Shown here piece by piece: positions 48,089 to 57,767 of a stretch of 64,000 nucleotides of DNA. The notes beneath the pieces were generated by a model that saw only the letters and a list, made by a program, of their open reading frames with translations, ran no database searches and was not told the origin of the DNA. Made by a program: the position numbers and the translations under genes. The DNA is from Hexactinellida sp. DTS-2022 (lineage: Eukaryota; Porifera; Hexactinellida): the NCBI GenBank assembly GCA_028753945.1, contig JAPNXP010000003.1, forward strand, positions 2,170,001 through 2,234,000, read 5' to 3'. The number at the start of each line of letters is the position of its first letter. Within the stretch, counting starts at the first letter, position 1.

Positions 48089-48261
48089 CAGTGAACTGTG
48101 GTTATAACAATGTGCTTGGGACCTGTAAATTCCTTCGATAAATCCGGATATTCGTTTTAAGATGATAACAAATAATGGATTTAGTGCTCAGGGAGAAATA
48201 ACCATTTCGTTATAAGCGGGTATTTCGTTATTTCCGACTTCGTTATAACGAGAGTTCGCTG
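48089..48261. mobile_element. Mariner-like MITE, TA duplication
   Basis: Ends CAGTGAACTGTGGTTATAAC and GTTATAACGAGAGTTCGCTG, TA both sides. A related left end occurs at 37856. Confidence 0.85.
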
Positions 48262-48594
48262 TATACTACAGTCAATTTAAATCAATTTACTTGTATCGAT
48301 CCTTTCTTTTTCTTCACACTATTCCCATGTAATTCGAATGTGTGGCTTGTTTTCTCATTTGGAAGTGTATTCAGATCAATACATCGTTTTCCTAGAGCAT
48401 AAATATGTTTATCATTGTTGAAATAAGAATCTGCTTTCATTACAATTCTGTTGCATTAATACAACCTCCATATCTGATTCCAGCGAATAATTAAGTATTT
48501 TTGAACCAAATAACTTCAACATTGCCAACGAATTTTCGAATTTTGGTTGTAGGTCTCAATTTTCTATTATGAGTGTTTATATATAGTCAATATA
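48262..48594. other. Intron sequence, nothing recognised
   Basis: AT-rich, no splice-bounded frame found on either strand. Confidence 0.4.
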
Positions 48595-49068
48595 CACTAC
48601 CTGGACAAAAGTATTCGACCACCCAACATTTTCACATTGAAAATAGCACTATAGTAGGTTTAACAATTAAAGATACTAATGTATTCAAATTACATGAGAT
48701 ATTCGTATTTCGATTACAAATTCGTATTCTGCGCATTCGAATTAACAATTGAAGAAGCTTTCAATGCAATCCCTTTTTTGATTTGGTTAAAATTATCACC
48801 CTGTGCCACTATGCACCACTTTTCCCAAATTTCCACAATGGGAGAGATGGTAATAGTGAAAGATTTTCCCATCTCATGATAATTTTCAACCGAATTAATA
48901 TGTAATCAATCTGAATGCATCTACAATGGGTAATTGGAATGGTAGAATAGGGATCCAAAATCAAAATATCAATATGTCATAAAGTTTTAATACATTGAAC
49001 AATATTATTAGGCCAACTATTTTCAATGGGAAAATGTTGGGTTGTCGAATCCTTTTGTCCGGGTACTG
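48595..49068. mobile_element. Tc1/mariner-like MITE, 474 bp
   Basis: Ends CACTACCTGGACAAAAG and CTTTTGTCCGGGTACTG form, with further inward inverted match CCCAACATTTTC. TA flanks both ends (48593-48594, 49069-49070). Confidence 0.8.
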
Positions 49069-49152
49069 TATTATTAAAAATAAATGATAAGAAAGACATA
49101 CTCGTCATTCATATGCCAAAAATGTAGCTAATTTACAGGAATTCAAATGGAG

Positions 49153-49962
49153 CATGGCCTACTATATAATACGGCTAGATAAGTCAAGTATTTGCCATTT
49201 TATTTCCAGGCCAGTGTTTACTTTCTAATTGCTCGTAAAATAAATCACCCATTGTCATGGAATAAACTAAACTTAGGTTTTCAAATACGCTGGAAACATC
49301 TAAAATACTTTTGAGAATGATTTCTCATCAGATTTAACCACAATGACGTAATCAAATATACATACCCATATATGGTAATGATGTTAAATAAATGTTAATT
49401 TTTTAGATAATTTGAGAATCTAACTTTGCCGTTTTTATCCTAATGCATTTTTCTTGTAAAAAAACTAACTACATTAACAAATTATGTCATTCCTTTCACT
49501 CAAATTCTTTTCAACGTCAATGTAAGTAAATAATTATACTATTGTTATCAAACCATATGTTTTGTATTTTTTTGAAATGTATAGTTAGATTTTAATCTAA
49601 GTCTTAAAAGTGCTGTTTGACGACGTACATGTTGCCCAGTCAGTTTAATGACCGTTCTTGTGACTTATTTAGCTAATGTTCACTGAATCTCTACTTCAAT
49701 CTCTACTTCAAATCTCTACTTCATAATTAGTATTAATTCCCATATATGGGTATGAATATTTGATTACGTCATTGTGGTTAAATCCGACTTGAAATCATTC
49801 TCAAAAGTATTTTAGATGTTTCCAGCGTATTTGAAAACCTAAGTTTAGTTTATTCCATGACAATAGGTGATTTATTTTACGAGCAATTAGAAAGTAGACA
49901 CTGGCCTGGAAATAAAATGGCAAATACTTGACTTATCTAGCCGTATTATATAGTAGGCCATG
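49153..49962. mobile_element. Foldback element with ~220-bp arms beside a splice donor
   Basis: Left arm from CATGGCCTACTATATAATAC to about 49378, right arm from about 49735 to GTATTATATAGTAGGCCATG. Target AATGGAG is repeated at 49146-49152 and 49963-49969. The right duplication occupies intron positions +5 to +11 after the host exon ending at 49974. No coding capacity. Confidence 0.85.
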
Positions 49963-49973
49963 AATGGAGTTAC

Positions 49974-50255
49974 CCAAAAAATCGTCTTGTCCTGGTTTGA
50001 AGAAATCAATAATCTTAAACTTGAGTCCCCTCAATCCCTTGATAGAATTCCGTCCCTCAGTTTGTTGCGCAATATCGTCATCCCACACCTCCATTATTAA
50101 CACCCTCGGTTGCTCAAATACTAAGAGCTCAAAGGTTTCCTCCCAGATAGGATCAAGTGTTTTTTTCTGTATCTTAGATTTCTCCATCGTGTCAGGATCT
50201 GGTAAGGACTTTAGTGTTAGCTTCTCTATTGCCGACTTTTCACGAGGAACTAATC
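49974..50255 (-). CDS. Exon of a BAIAP3/UNC13D-family protein, rest of the C2 domain
   Basis: 282-bp exon. Minus-strand acceptor GTACTCTATTAG, donor GTAACT. It begins with two bases that complete a Gly codon with the final G of the exon at 50683-50845, so YCRLG and LVPREK join in frame. It supplies the second half of a C2 domain: KSKIQKKTLDPIWEETFEL, then LIMEVWDDD with the loop-3 acidic residues, then a Lys-rich stretch and the DDFLG motif that closes this C2 type in Munc13-4/BAIAP3. The protein is expected to bind membrane phospholipid in a calcium-dependent way during vesicle priming. The segment between loop 3 and DDFLG is fairly long, as in BAIAP3. A foldback transposon sits four bases beyond the exon edge. 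Confidence 0.87.
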
Positions 50256-50365
50256 CTAATAGAGTACAATATAAAATTATAATACAGTACATATCTTTGG
50301 CAGAGGTATGTTCGATCGTAAGTGCTTTTATTGCAACAATAAATTTCATTTCAATATCAAATAAA

Positions 50366-50520
50366 CAAGCACGCTTCGCTTGCTTTCGCTGCACGGCTGC
50401 GGAAACTTGGTGCCCACAGATGGTCCGGTCCCTCGTATATCCCAATAAACTGCTATCTGACAGATGACATTTGAAAAGTAAACAACATATACTCATAGTA
50501 GCATACCTATGACTAGACAA
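50366..50520 (-). mobile_element. Helitron 3' end fragment in a host intron
   Basis: Reverse complement ends GCAGCGAAAGCAAGCGAAGC then GTGCTTG before T, matching the tail of 3526-4122, including GGGATATA upstream. The 5' end is not identifiable. Confidence 0.6.
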
Positions 50521-50682
50521 TAAAATTCATATTCGGAATCAGCATAATTGATTACCCCATATATAAATTGGAGGAAGCAATTATAAAATTGCTATTTCGT
50601 TAATTAAACTTCTCAAACCAATCAATTTGATTCCGAAAAACATTGCCAGGACATTAGCACACTAAACAAACATAATGCATAC

Positions 50683-50845
50683 CTAGTCTACAGTAGGGAT
50701 CAGAGAATCCATCTTGATCTGCTGAAGGCAATCCGCCTGCATGATGTATAGTCAGTATTAAGACCTTCTGATACTTTGCTGTCGATGATAATCTAGCTTG
50801 CCAGACCTTCTGTTCTTCTGTAGTGGCATGTAATATATCTTGTAC
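50683..50845 (-). CDS. Exon of a BAIAP3/UNC13D-family protein, start of the C2 domain
   Basis: 163-bp exon (54 codons plus one base). Donor GTATGC is good; the acceptor TATATTAATAG is poor in pyrimidines. The peptide contains VQDILHATTEEQKVW, then VLILTIHHAGGLPSADQDG and FSDPYCRLG. The last stretch is the classic first half of a calcium-binding C2 domain: strand, loop 1 with paired Asp residues, and the SDPY motif. It splices in phase to 49974-50255. The VQ..LH.T.EE lead-in also resembles the segment just before C2A in BAIAP3. Upstream exons are not found in the window and would lie beyond 51 kb, possibly outside it. Confidence 0.88.
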
Positions 50846-50994
50846 CTATTAATATAGCTCGTATATTACCACAGCATTAAAGAGAGCAAACTCCGTAGAA
50901 TAGAACCTCGTTAAGCCGAGTACGTACTAAGCGAGTTCCACTGTATACTACAAATTTGAAAAATTGAAGTCGTAATCAGCATATTTTCAGGAAG
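50846..50994. other. Intron or 5' flank
   Basis: Short region with a possible mariner-type remnant near 50905-50955 (AACCTCGTTAAGCCGAG / CTTAGTACGTACTCGG-like). No gene. Confidence 0.35.
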
Positions 50995-51318
50995 CTAGAC
51001 GATAAGTATATTTTAAAGTTGTATTATTACTGTGCCGCCTATACTATAGTATAGTGGCCCAGTTCTAATCTTACTGCCTTTAATATTATTATTACTATGC
51101 CGACTATACTATAGTATAGTGGCCCAGTGTGAAATGAGTGCCTTGGTATATTATTATTATTACTGTGCCGACTATACTATATTAGTATAGTGGCCCAGTT
51201 CTAATCTTAGTGCTTTGGTTAGTTATTACTGTGCCGAATATACTATAGTATAGTGGCCCAGTATTGGTCTTAGTGCTTTGGTTATTACTGTGCCGACTAT
51301 ACTATAGTATAGTGGCCC
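50995..51318 (+). repeat. Five monomers of the 54-60 bp repeat
   Basis: Tandem monomers with the ACTATACTATAGTATAGT core and (TTA)n spacers. The last is cut by the MULE at 51319. Confidence 0.92.
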
Positions 51319-53192
51319 GGTGCTAGCCCATCTTGCCGAAAGCCATCTTGCCGAAAGGCCATCATGCCGAAAGCCATCTTGCCGAAAGGCCATCATGCCG
51401 AAAGCCATCATGCCGAAAGCCATCTTGCCGAATTTACTGATATTGTGTTTGTGAAAAACTTAATTAAGTAATTATTAACTAAATACATATTACTTAGTAG
51501 CTAAAGAGAGATGAGTGAATCTTTAATAAATAAAGTACAAAATAGAAAATAACAAAAAATAGTTAGTATGATAAATTGTGTGATATGCCACGTAGAAACT
51601 CGAGATGAGGAATAAACAAATATTCATCAACAAGTTTCTCTATTCTTTTGTTGAGCTGAATATATTTATTCTTTGATTTGGCCAGTTCGTGACCGCTTCG
51701 AAATTTTTCCAACGTTATCTCGTTACCACTCTGTTCCGCTACAATTTTACGGATGAGTTTGGAAATTGAAGGATGTGTTATACTTATCCTGATATCAAAG
51801 GCTCTATGCCAACCCTCAACAGAATTGTTGGTTCTTGGCAGTGCACACTCAACCCTATCTCTTACATTCCACAGTCCAATGGAGAATAAAGGGCGGCGGC
51901 GTCTACCATGATGATCCAAACCAATCCAGGTTCTTTCGAAATAATCAAGGAATTCGCTTAAATCATTCACTAGTTCATCACTGAGTGAGGATAAAAATTC
52001 ATCATAGCAAGGAATAACATCAACTGTTGGTACGAAGGCTAGAGCCTGAAACTGCTTTATTATAACAGCAAATTCTTCGTCATTTTGATACCGTTGTTGC
52101 AGTCCCAAGGTTTGAATATGTCTCCATATAGCTTGGCCAAAGTGAAAGAAACAGCCTTTAATCTCTGCATTAGGAAAAACCTGTGCAAATGCATTTATTG
52201 CAGCTCTTTCATAATCAAACATTATTGTTGCTGGATTGAGCATTGGAAATTTCTCCTTAAGAGTTGAGAAAATTTCCTTATACACTACCTCAGTTTTAGA
52301 TTTGGAAATACAAAATACCAATGGAATAGTGACGGTTTCATTAAGTAAAGCATTGATGGTATACAATTGATATCCCACGGGCTCCGAATCGAAGGTACCA
52401 TCACAAAACCAGTTGGGGTACCTGGTTAGCATTTGGATATTTTCCTGGGTGCCGAGCACAATCAAATCCAATTCTGGGTTGTTAGAGATCAAAAATTGTT
52501 GTCCTCTTGTAGTATGCACCAACTCGAAAAAATCATCATCTGGAGCTCTCCTCTTACGCCGCACGATTTTAGACAAACTGTTTTTAGAGGGAAGTTTGAC
52601 TGCTGCAGGAATCGAAATATATTTCGTAGAATTCTGAATTACAGAAGATGTAGGTTCCTCAGTAAGAGTAGATCACAATTTTATGTCTCCAATAGTTTTG
52701 ACAGCTTCAATAGCGGCAGAATCGTGGGTAGAAGGTGGCTTTTTTATGCATCCGCTAACTCTGTGTGTTGTTATACGTCCATTGCATAAATCTCGTTTCT
52801 CACAGCGCCAGTAAGTAGAATCAATTGAGTCTTTATCTTTAATATAGATGTATCCTTTATAGAGTAACTTTCTTCCACTGAATATTGTTGATGAAAATTC
52901 CATTTTCCCTTTAATTGTCAAATGAAAAAACTAGTATTTATAAGAGGTATCTATATTGTCGTTTACAAGTTACACTATAATCCTGATGTTTACATCATTA
53001 CACTCCATTCAAAACTATTTATTATCGTATCAACACCATTGACACCATTGGGATTATAAATAATATCGTCAGTATGGCTTTCGGCAAGATGGCTTTCGGC
53101 ATGGTAGCTTTCGGCATGATGGCCTTTCGGCAAGATGGCTTTCGGCAAGATGGCTTTCGGCAAGATGGCTTTCGGCAAGATGGGTGGACACG
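51319..53192 (-). mobile_element. FLYWCH-MULE DNA transposon with tandem-repeat TIRs
   Basis: Terminal inverted repeats open GGTGCTAGCCCATCTTGCC (left) and, reversed, CGTGTCCACCCATCTTGCC, and continue as tandem 15-17 bp units of CATCTTGCCGAAAGC (left 51326-51432, right 53071-53186). The target AGTGGCCC is repeated at 51311-51318 and 53193-53200, inside a 54-bp monomer. It encloses one transposase gene. Confidence 0.88.
51563..52921 (-). pseudogene. MULE transposase with N-terminal FLYWCH finger, one in-frame stop
   Basis: One continuous minus-strand frame of 453 codons, broken only by a TGA at 52673-52675. Before the stop: a FLYWCH finger (FSGRKLLYKGY, YWRCEKRDLCNGRITTH, with the closing His nearby). 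After it: an Arg/Lys-rich linker, then the MULE DDE core with DGTFDS (first Asp), FDYERAAINAF (second Asp), GCFFHFGQAIW (the CxxH motif) and NNSVEGWHRAF (the catalytic Glu). It would cut and paste its own element, recognising the repetitive ends. A single nonsense change in an otherwise intact frame suggests recent activity; a read-through stop or sequencing error is also possible. Confidence 0.88.
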
Positions 53193-53365
53193 AGTGGCCC
53201 AGTATTGGTCTTAGTGCTTTGGTTATTACTGTTCCGACTATACTATAGTATAGTGGCCCAGTATTGGTCTTACTGCTTTGGTTACCTATTATTACTATTA
53301 TTACTGTGCCGACTATACTATAGTATAGTGGCCCAGTTCTAATCTTAGTGCTTTGGTTAGTTATT
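53193..53365 (+). repeat. Three monomers of the 54-60 bp repeat
   Basis: Continues the array interrupted by the MULE. The first is only the part right of the insertion. Confidence 0.9.
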
Positions 53366-53367
53366 AG

Positions 53368-54562
53368 TCCGTAGCCTCTCTACTGAACAGAGTTTTACTA
53401 ACTAAGAGCCCAAATTTTCAGGATATGTGTCTCATGGGTTACAGATGTGCACCTGGGGTCACGTTTTATTATCACATTCTTTTGGACACATTTTTGCACA
53501 AATTTTATATTAGAAAAAGAACAATAAATAGTGCGCGAATATTCAATTTATATGCATTCGATAGAGAATTAAATTCTACACCTTGTCACAGTGCACAAAT
53601 CTTCAAATTGTACATAGTTTGTGCCACAATTGAGTTGCAAGTTTCATTTGTTTACTAACACTTCAGTTCAATTGAAAGTGTTAAATCAAATTCTATTGTT
53701 TCAACTCGTTATTATTATATTGATTCAACTTGTGAGATCGAGTAGGCTTCTATTTTCCAAACGAAAAAAAAGATTATATATTTCACAACAACGACAGATT
53801 AAGTGATTATATTTACTTCTGCGAGAATATTATTGCACTGTTAATATACTGACGTAATTAATTATAATTAATCCAGTCAGTATATTACTTATATACGTAG
53901 ATGCTTATAATTTGTTTATTAGGGGTTATCGAGAGTGCAGAATTGAAATTTGATAACCAAATTAATTAATTAATTATTTATGACAAAATAATTTAACTTA
54001 ATAATTGTAAGTTGACATTGAAATTGGTGTTAAATTAAAAATAATATTAATTATTATTTATACTAATTAATTAAATATCATAAATCTCAGAGATCATAGA
54101 AGATAGAAACAAACTTTCAATTAATCAATTGGTCCTTATGGCACGTGCCACCTATACAAGTGGGTCTTGACACCTTGAGGTGATGATGACATCGCTAAAA
54201 AAATGAGTTTTTACAATTTTGTTAATTCGATATTTAAAATGGGTTAGTTGATGTTGGGTGATGACCCAACACTCACATAAAAAATGCTGAGTCAACAGCT
54301 ATTATATTCTAATGAAACTTGAATATCTCTCAAATGAAGTGAGCAAAATGGAAACTTCCACCACTCTAAGGGTCGTAGACTTCTGAAACACCTTCCTGAA
54401 ATAATTTAACACCTTTATAGTGATGATGACTTGGCGAAAAAAATCCATAATTGCAGCCTGTGCCGACAGCATGTTCCATTGGAGGCACTATCAATAAACC
54501 ACCAACAAAATATAGTGCCACCAAAGGAACATGCGTCGGCACAGGCTGCAATTATGGATTTT
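53368..54562 (+). repeat. Composite repeat unit (type B) with covarying hairpin
   Basis: Starts GTCCGTAGCCTCTC. The hairpin at 54443-54562 has CCATAATTGC on the left and GCAATTATGG on the right, a paired change from the family's CCAAAATTGC / GCAATTTTGG. Confidence 0.9.
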
Positions 54563-54563
54563 A

Positions 54564-55635
54564 TTAGTCCGTAGATCGTCCACAGAACAGAGTTTTATTA
54601 ACTAAGAGCCCAAATTTTCAGGATATGTGTCTCATGGGTTACAGATGTGCACCTGGGGTTACGATTTTTTATTAACAAATTTTGGACACATCTTTAACAC
54701 CTTTCAAGATTTGTCTGGTCCATAACTCAAAATATGTTTTACTAAACCCACAAATTTTATTTCACATTTAGATTCACCATAAAATTCTGCGTCTAATGGG
54801 AGAAGAAATTTTATTATAATGGGTTTAATTTCTGCCATAAATGGGGGTTGAAATTTCTTTGTTTACTCACACTTCAATTTCAATAAAACTGTTAAATCTA
54901 ATTCTATTGTTTCAACTTGTAATAATTATATTGATTTAACTTGTTAAATCCTACTCTATTGATTCAACTTGCGATAATTATATTGATTTAACTTATAAAT
55001 TCCAGCTGGCTTCTATTAAATTGTAGTATTACTATACAATGGATTAAATAAAATAATATAATATAAGGAATTTGTTGACTCAACTCAACCAACCGCAGGG
55101 GCGGCGGAAGCGGTCAGGCCGATCAGGCCATGGCCTGACCACTTTTATCAAGTGGCCAGACCGATAGCCTGACCACTCTACGTCACTAGTTAGGCCGGTC
55201 AAGCCATGGCCTGACCACTTTTATCAAGTGGCCAGACCGATAGCCTGACCACTCTACGTCACTAGTTAGGCCGGTCAAGCCATGGCCTGACCACTTTATA
55301 ATTGCTTCCGCCGTCCCTGAACAGTGGATAACATTGCTAAAATAAATTACTAATAATATATTTTATTATCAATACATAATGAATGAATGGCATTAAACTC
55401 TTGATGGTTTATGATAGGAACTAACTTCAAATTTATCTACCGTTCCTTGTGACTCGGACCAATTAACAAATGGATATTGACACCTTGAGGCGATGATGAC
55501 TTGGCAAAAAAAATCCCAAATTTCAGCCTGCGCCAACAGCATGTTCCTTTGGAGGCACTATCAATAAACCACCAACAAAATATAGTGCCACCAAAGGAAC
55601 ATGCGTCGGCACAGGCTGCAATTTTGGATTTTTTT
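54564..55635 (+). repeat. Composite repeat unit with nested element
   Basis: Type B start joined to type A body. Interrupted at 55096-55319. Hairpin 55516-55635, left arm altered (TTTCAGCCTGCGCCAAC). Confidence 0.88.
55096..55319. mobile_element. Inverted-repeat element with internal tandem repeats
   Basis: Ends CAGGGGCGGCGGAAGC and GCTTCCGCCGTCCCTG. Short flank repeat AACCG / AACAG only. Inside, about 2.5 copies of a ~75-bp unit built on GGCCATGGCC and ATCAAGTGGCCAGACC. Confidence 0.8.
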
Positions 55636-55637
55636 TT

Positions 55638-56389
55638 CTCCGTAGACGGTGCCCTGGGCACATCTTTATACATAGAGAGCTGAAACTTGTCATGTAGGTG
55701 CGGAGTGCCCTTCTAATTTGCACCTGGGGTTACGATTTATGATAAAATAATTTTAACACCTATTTAATCCAATTATGGCTTAGCCAATTAAATTCGAGGG
55801 TTGTCCCAGTATGAATTAGTAGCTAGCATCCAATTAGTATAAAAGGATTTTCTATCAATTGTTAGTGTGCATATAGAATGTCTAACCGAGGGTGTAATTT
55901 AATTGGTAGAGAGTAAGAAGATTTAACTTATTAAATCTTTCACTATTGTTTCCACTTGCGATAATTAAATTGATTTAACTTGTGAATTCGAGCTGGCTTC
56001 TATTTAATAGACTTATACAATACAATGGATTGAATCAAATTAAATTAATTAAATAAGGAATTTGTTGAATTTAAACTCACCTTGGATAACATTGCTAAAA
56101 TACTTACATATTTATATTATTTATTATCTATACATAATCAATGTCAATAAATTCAAGATGGTTTAAGATAGAAATAAACTTCAAATTCAAACAATAGTTC
56201 CTTAGTCCCGTAACAACTTGTTAAATGAGTCTAAACACCATGAGGCGTTCATGACATGGCGAAAGAAATCAAAAATTGCAGCTGTGAAGACAGCATATTC
56301 CTTTGGAGGCACTATCAATAAAACACCACCAAAATATAGTGCCACCAAAGGAACATGCGTCGGCACAGCTGCAATTTTGGATTTTTTTT
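55638..56389 (+). repeat. Composite repeat unit containing a Helitron-like segment
   Basis: Starts TCTCCGTAGACGGTGCCC. Positions 55780-55918 match the interior of the Helitron at 3717-3865 rather than the family. Hairpin 56268-56389 (short arm form on both sides). Confidence 0.8.
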
Positions 56390-56390
56390 T

Positions 56391-57766
56391 TTTTTCTCCG
56401 TAGACGGTGCCACGGCCAGAGCTTTATAGTAGATGGGCTGGAACTTGGCATGTAGGTGCGATGGCACCGTCTAATTTGCACCTGGGGTTACGATTTCTGA
56501 TCAACAAATTTTGGACAGCTCTTTAACACTTTCAAAATTTGTCTGGTCCATAACTAGAAAAATGTTTTACTAAACAAATTTTATTTCACATTTGGATGCA
56601 CCATAAAATTCTGCTTCTGATGGGAAAAGAAAATTTTAAATAATGGTTTTAATTTCTGCCATTAATGGGGGTTGAAATCTCTTTGTTTACTCACACTTCA
56701 ATTTCTATAAAACTGTTAAATCTAATTCCATTGTTTCAACTTGTAATAATTATATTGATTTAACTTGTTAAATCTTTCACTATTGTTTCAACTTGCGATA
56801 ATTATATTGATTTAACTTATAAATTCCAGCTGGCTTCTATTTAATTGTAGTATTACTATACAATGGATTAAATATAATAATATAATATAAGGAATTTGTT
56901 GACTCAACTCAAACAACCGTGGATAACATTGCTAAAATAAATAACTAATAATATAATTTATTGAATGAATGAATGGCATTAAACTCAAGATGGTTTATGG
57001 TAGAAACAAACTTCAAATTTATCTACCGTTCCTTGTGACTCGGATCAATTAACAAATGGTTCTTGACACCCAGAGGCCTTGATGACATTTCGAAAAAATC
57101 TTAAATTGCAGCTGTGCAGACAGCATGTTCCTTTGGAGGCACTATCAATAAACAACCACAAAAATATAGTGCTGATGCAGTCCAATTACGTTTCAACGCC
57201 AAACGGGTTTGGCGTATTTTAGTTCAGCCAAACACGTTTGGCGTGTTTATATACGCCATTCGCGTTTCTAACATTATTTCTTTGTATTTGTTGTTATTTA
57301 ATTTAATTAATTAATTAATTAATGCTAGTTAGATTATTCACAAACAGAGTATCTAATTAATATTCAAATATCTGTTCTACAATATTTACTGATAATTTTC
57401 ATCTGTGTACTAAAATAATACCATTGCGACTTATACTAAATATTTAAAACCATCGTGAATTAAAAACAATTCACGTTCAAACTAAGTAATTGAACAATAT
57501 GTACTTGAACTATATGTACCTCGCCTTAGAGGGAAATATAATTCCGAATAATTCAAAATTATTTGTATTGGTGAACAACATTTGAATTAAATAACAACAA
57601 ATACAAAAAAATAATGTTAGAAACGCGAATGGCGTATATAAACACGCCAAACGCGTTTGGCTGAACTAAAATGCGCTTAACGCGTTTGGAGTTGAAACGC
57701 ACTTGGACTGCAACAGTGCCACCAAAGGGACATGTGTCGGCACAGGCTGCAATTTGGGATTTTTTA
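56391..57766 (+). repeat. Composite repeat unit, hairpin split by a MITE
   Basis: Type A unit. Left hairpin arm at 57098-57145, right arm at 57715-57766, with 57173-57714 inserted in the loop side. Confidence 0.88.
57173..57714. mobile_element. 542-bp long-TIR element, AAACGCGTTTGG motifs
   Basis: About 130-bp inverted ends beginning TGATGCAGTCC and ending GGACTGCAAC, flanked by AGTGC (57168-57172, 57715-57719). The arms carry repeated CCAAACGCGTTTGGC-like palindromes and ACATTATTTCTTTGTATTTG. No coding capacity. Superfamily uncertain. Confidence 0.82.
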
Positions 57767-57767
57767 T

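Noticed and set aside
49964-50467. 167-codon plus-strand frame opposite the C2 exon
   Set aside because: It is the complement of the C2-domain exon; the minus-strand reading carries the recognisable motifs and splice sites.
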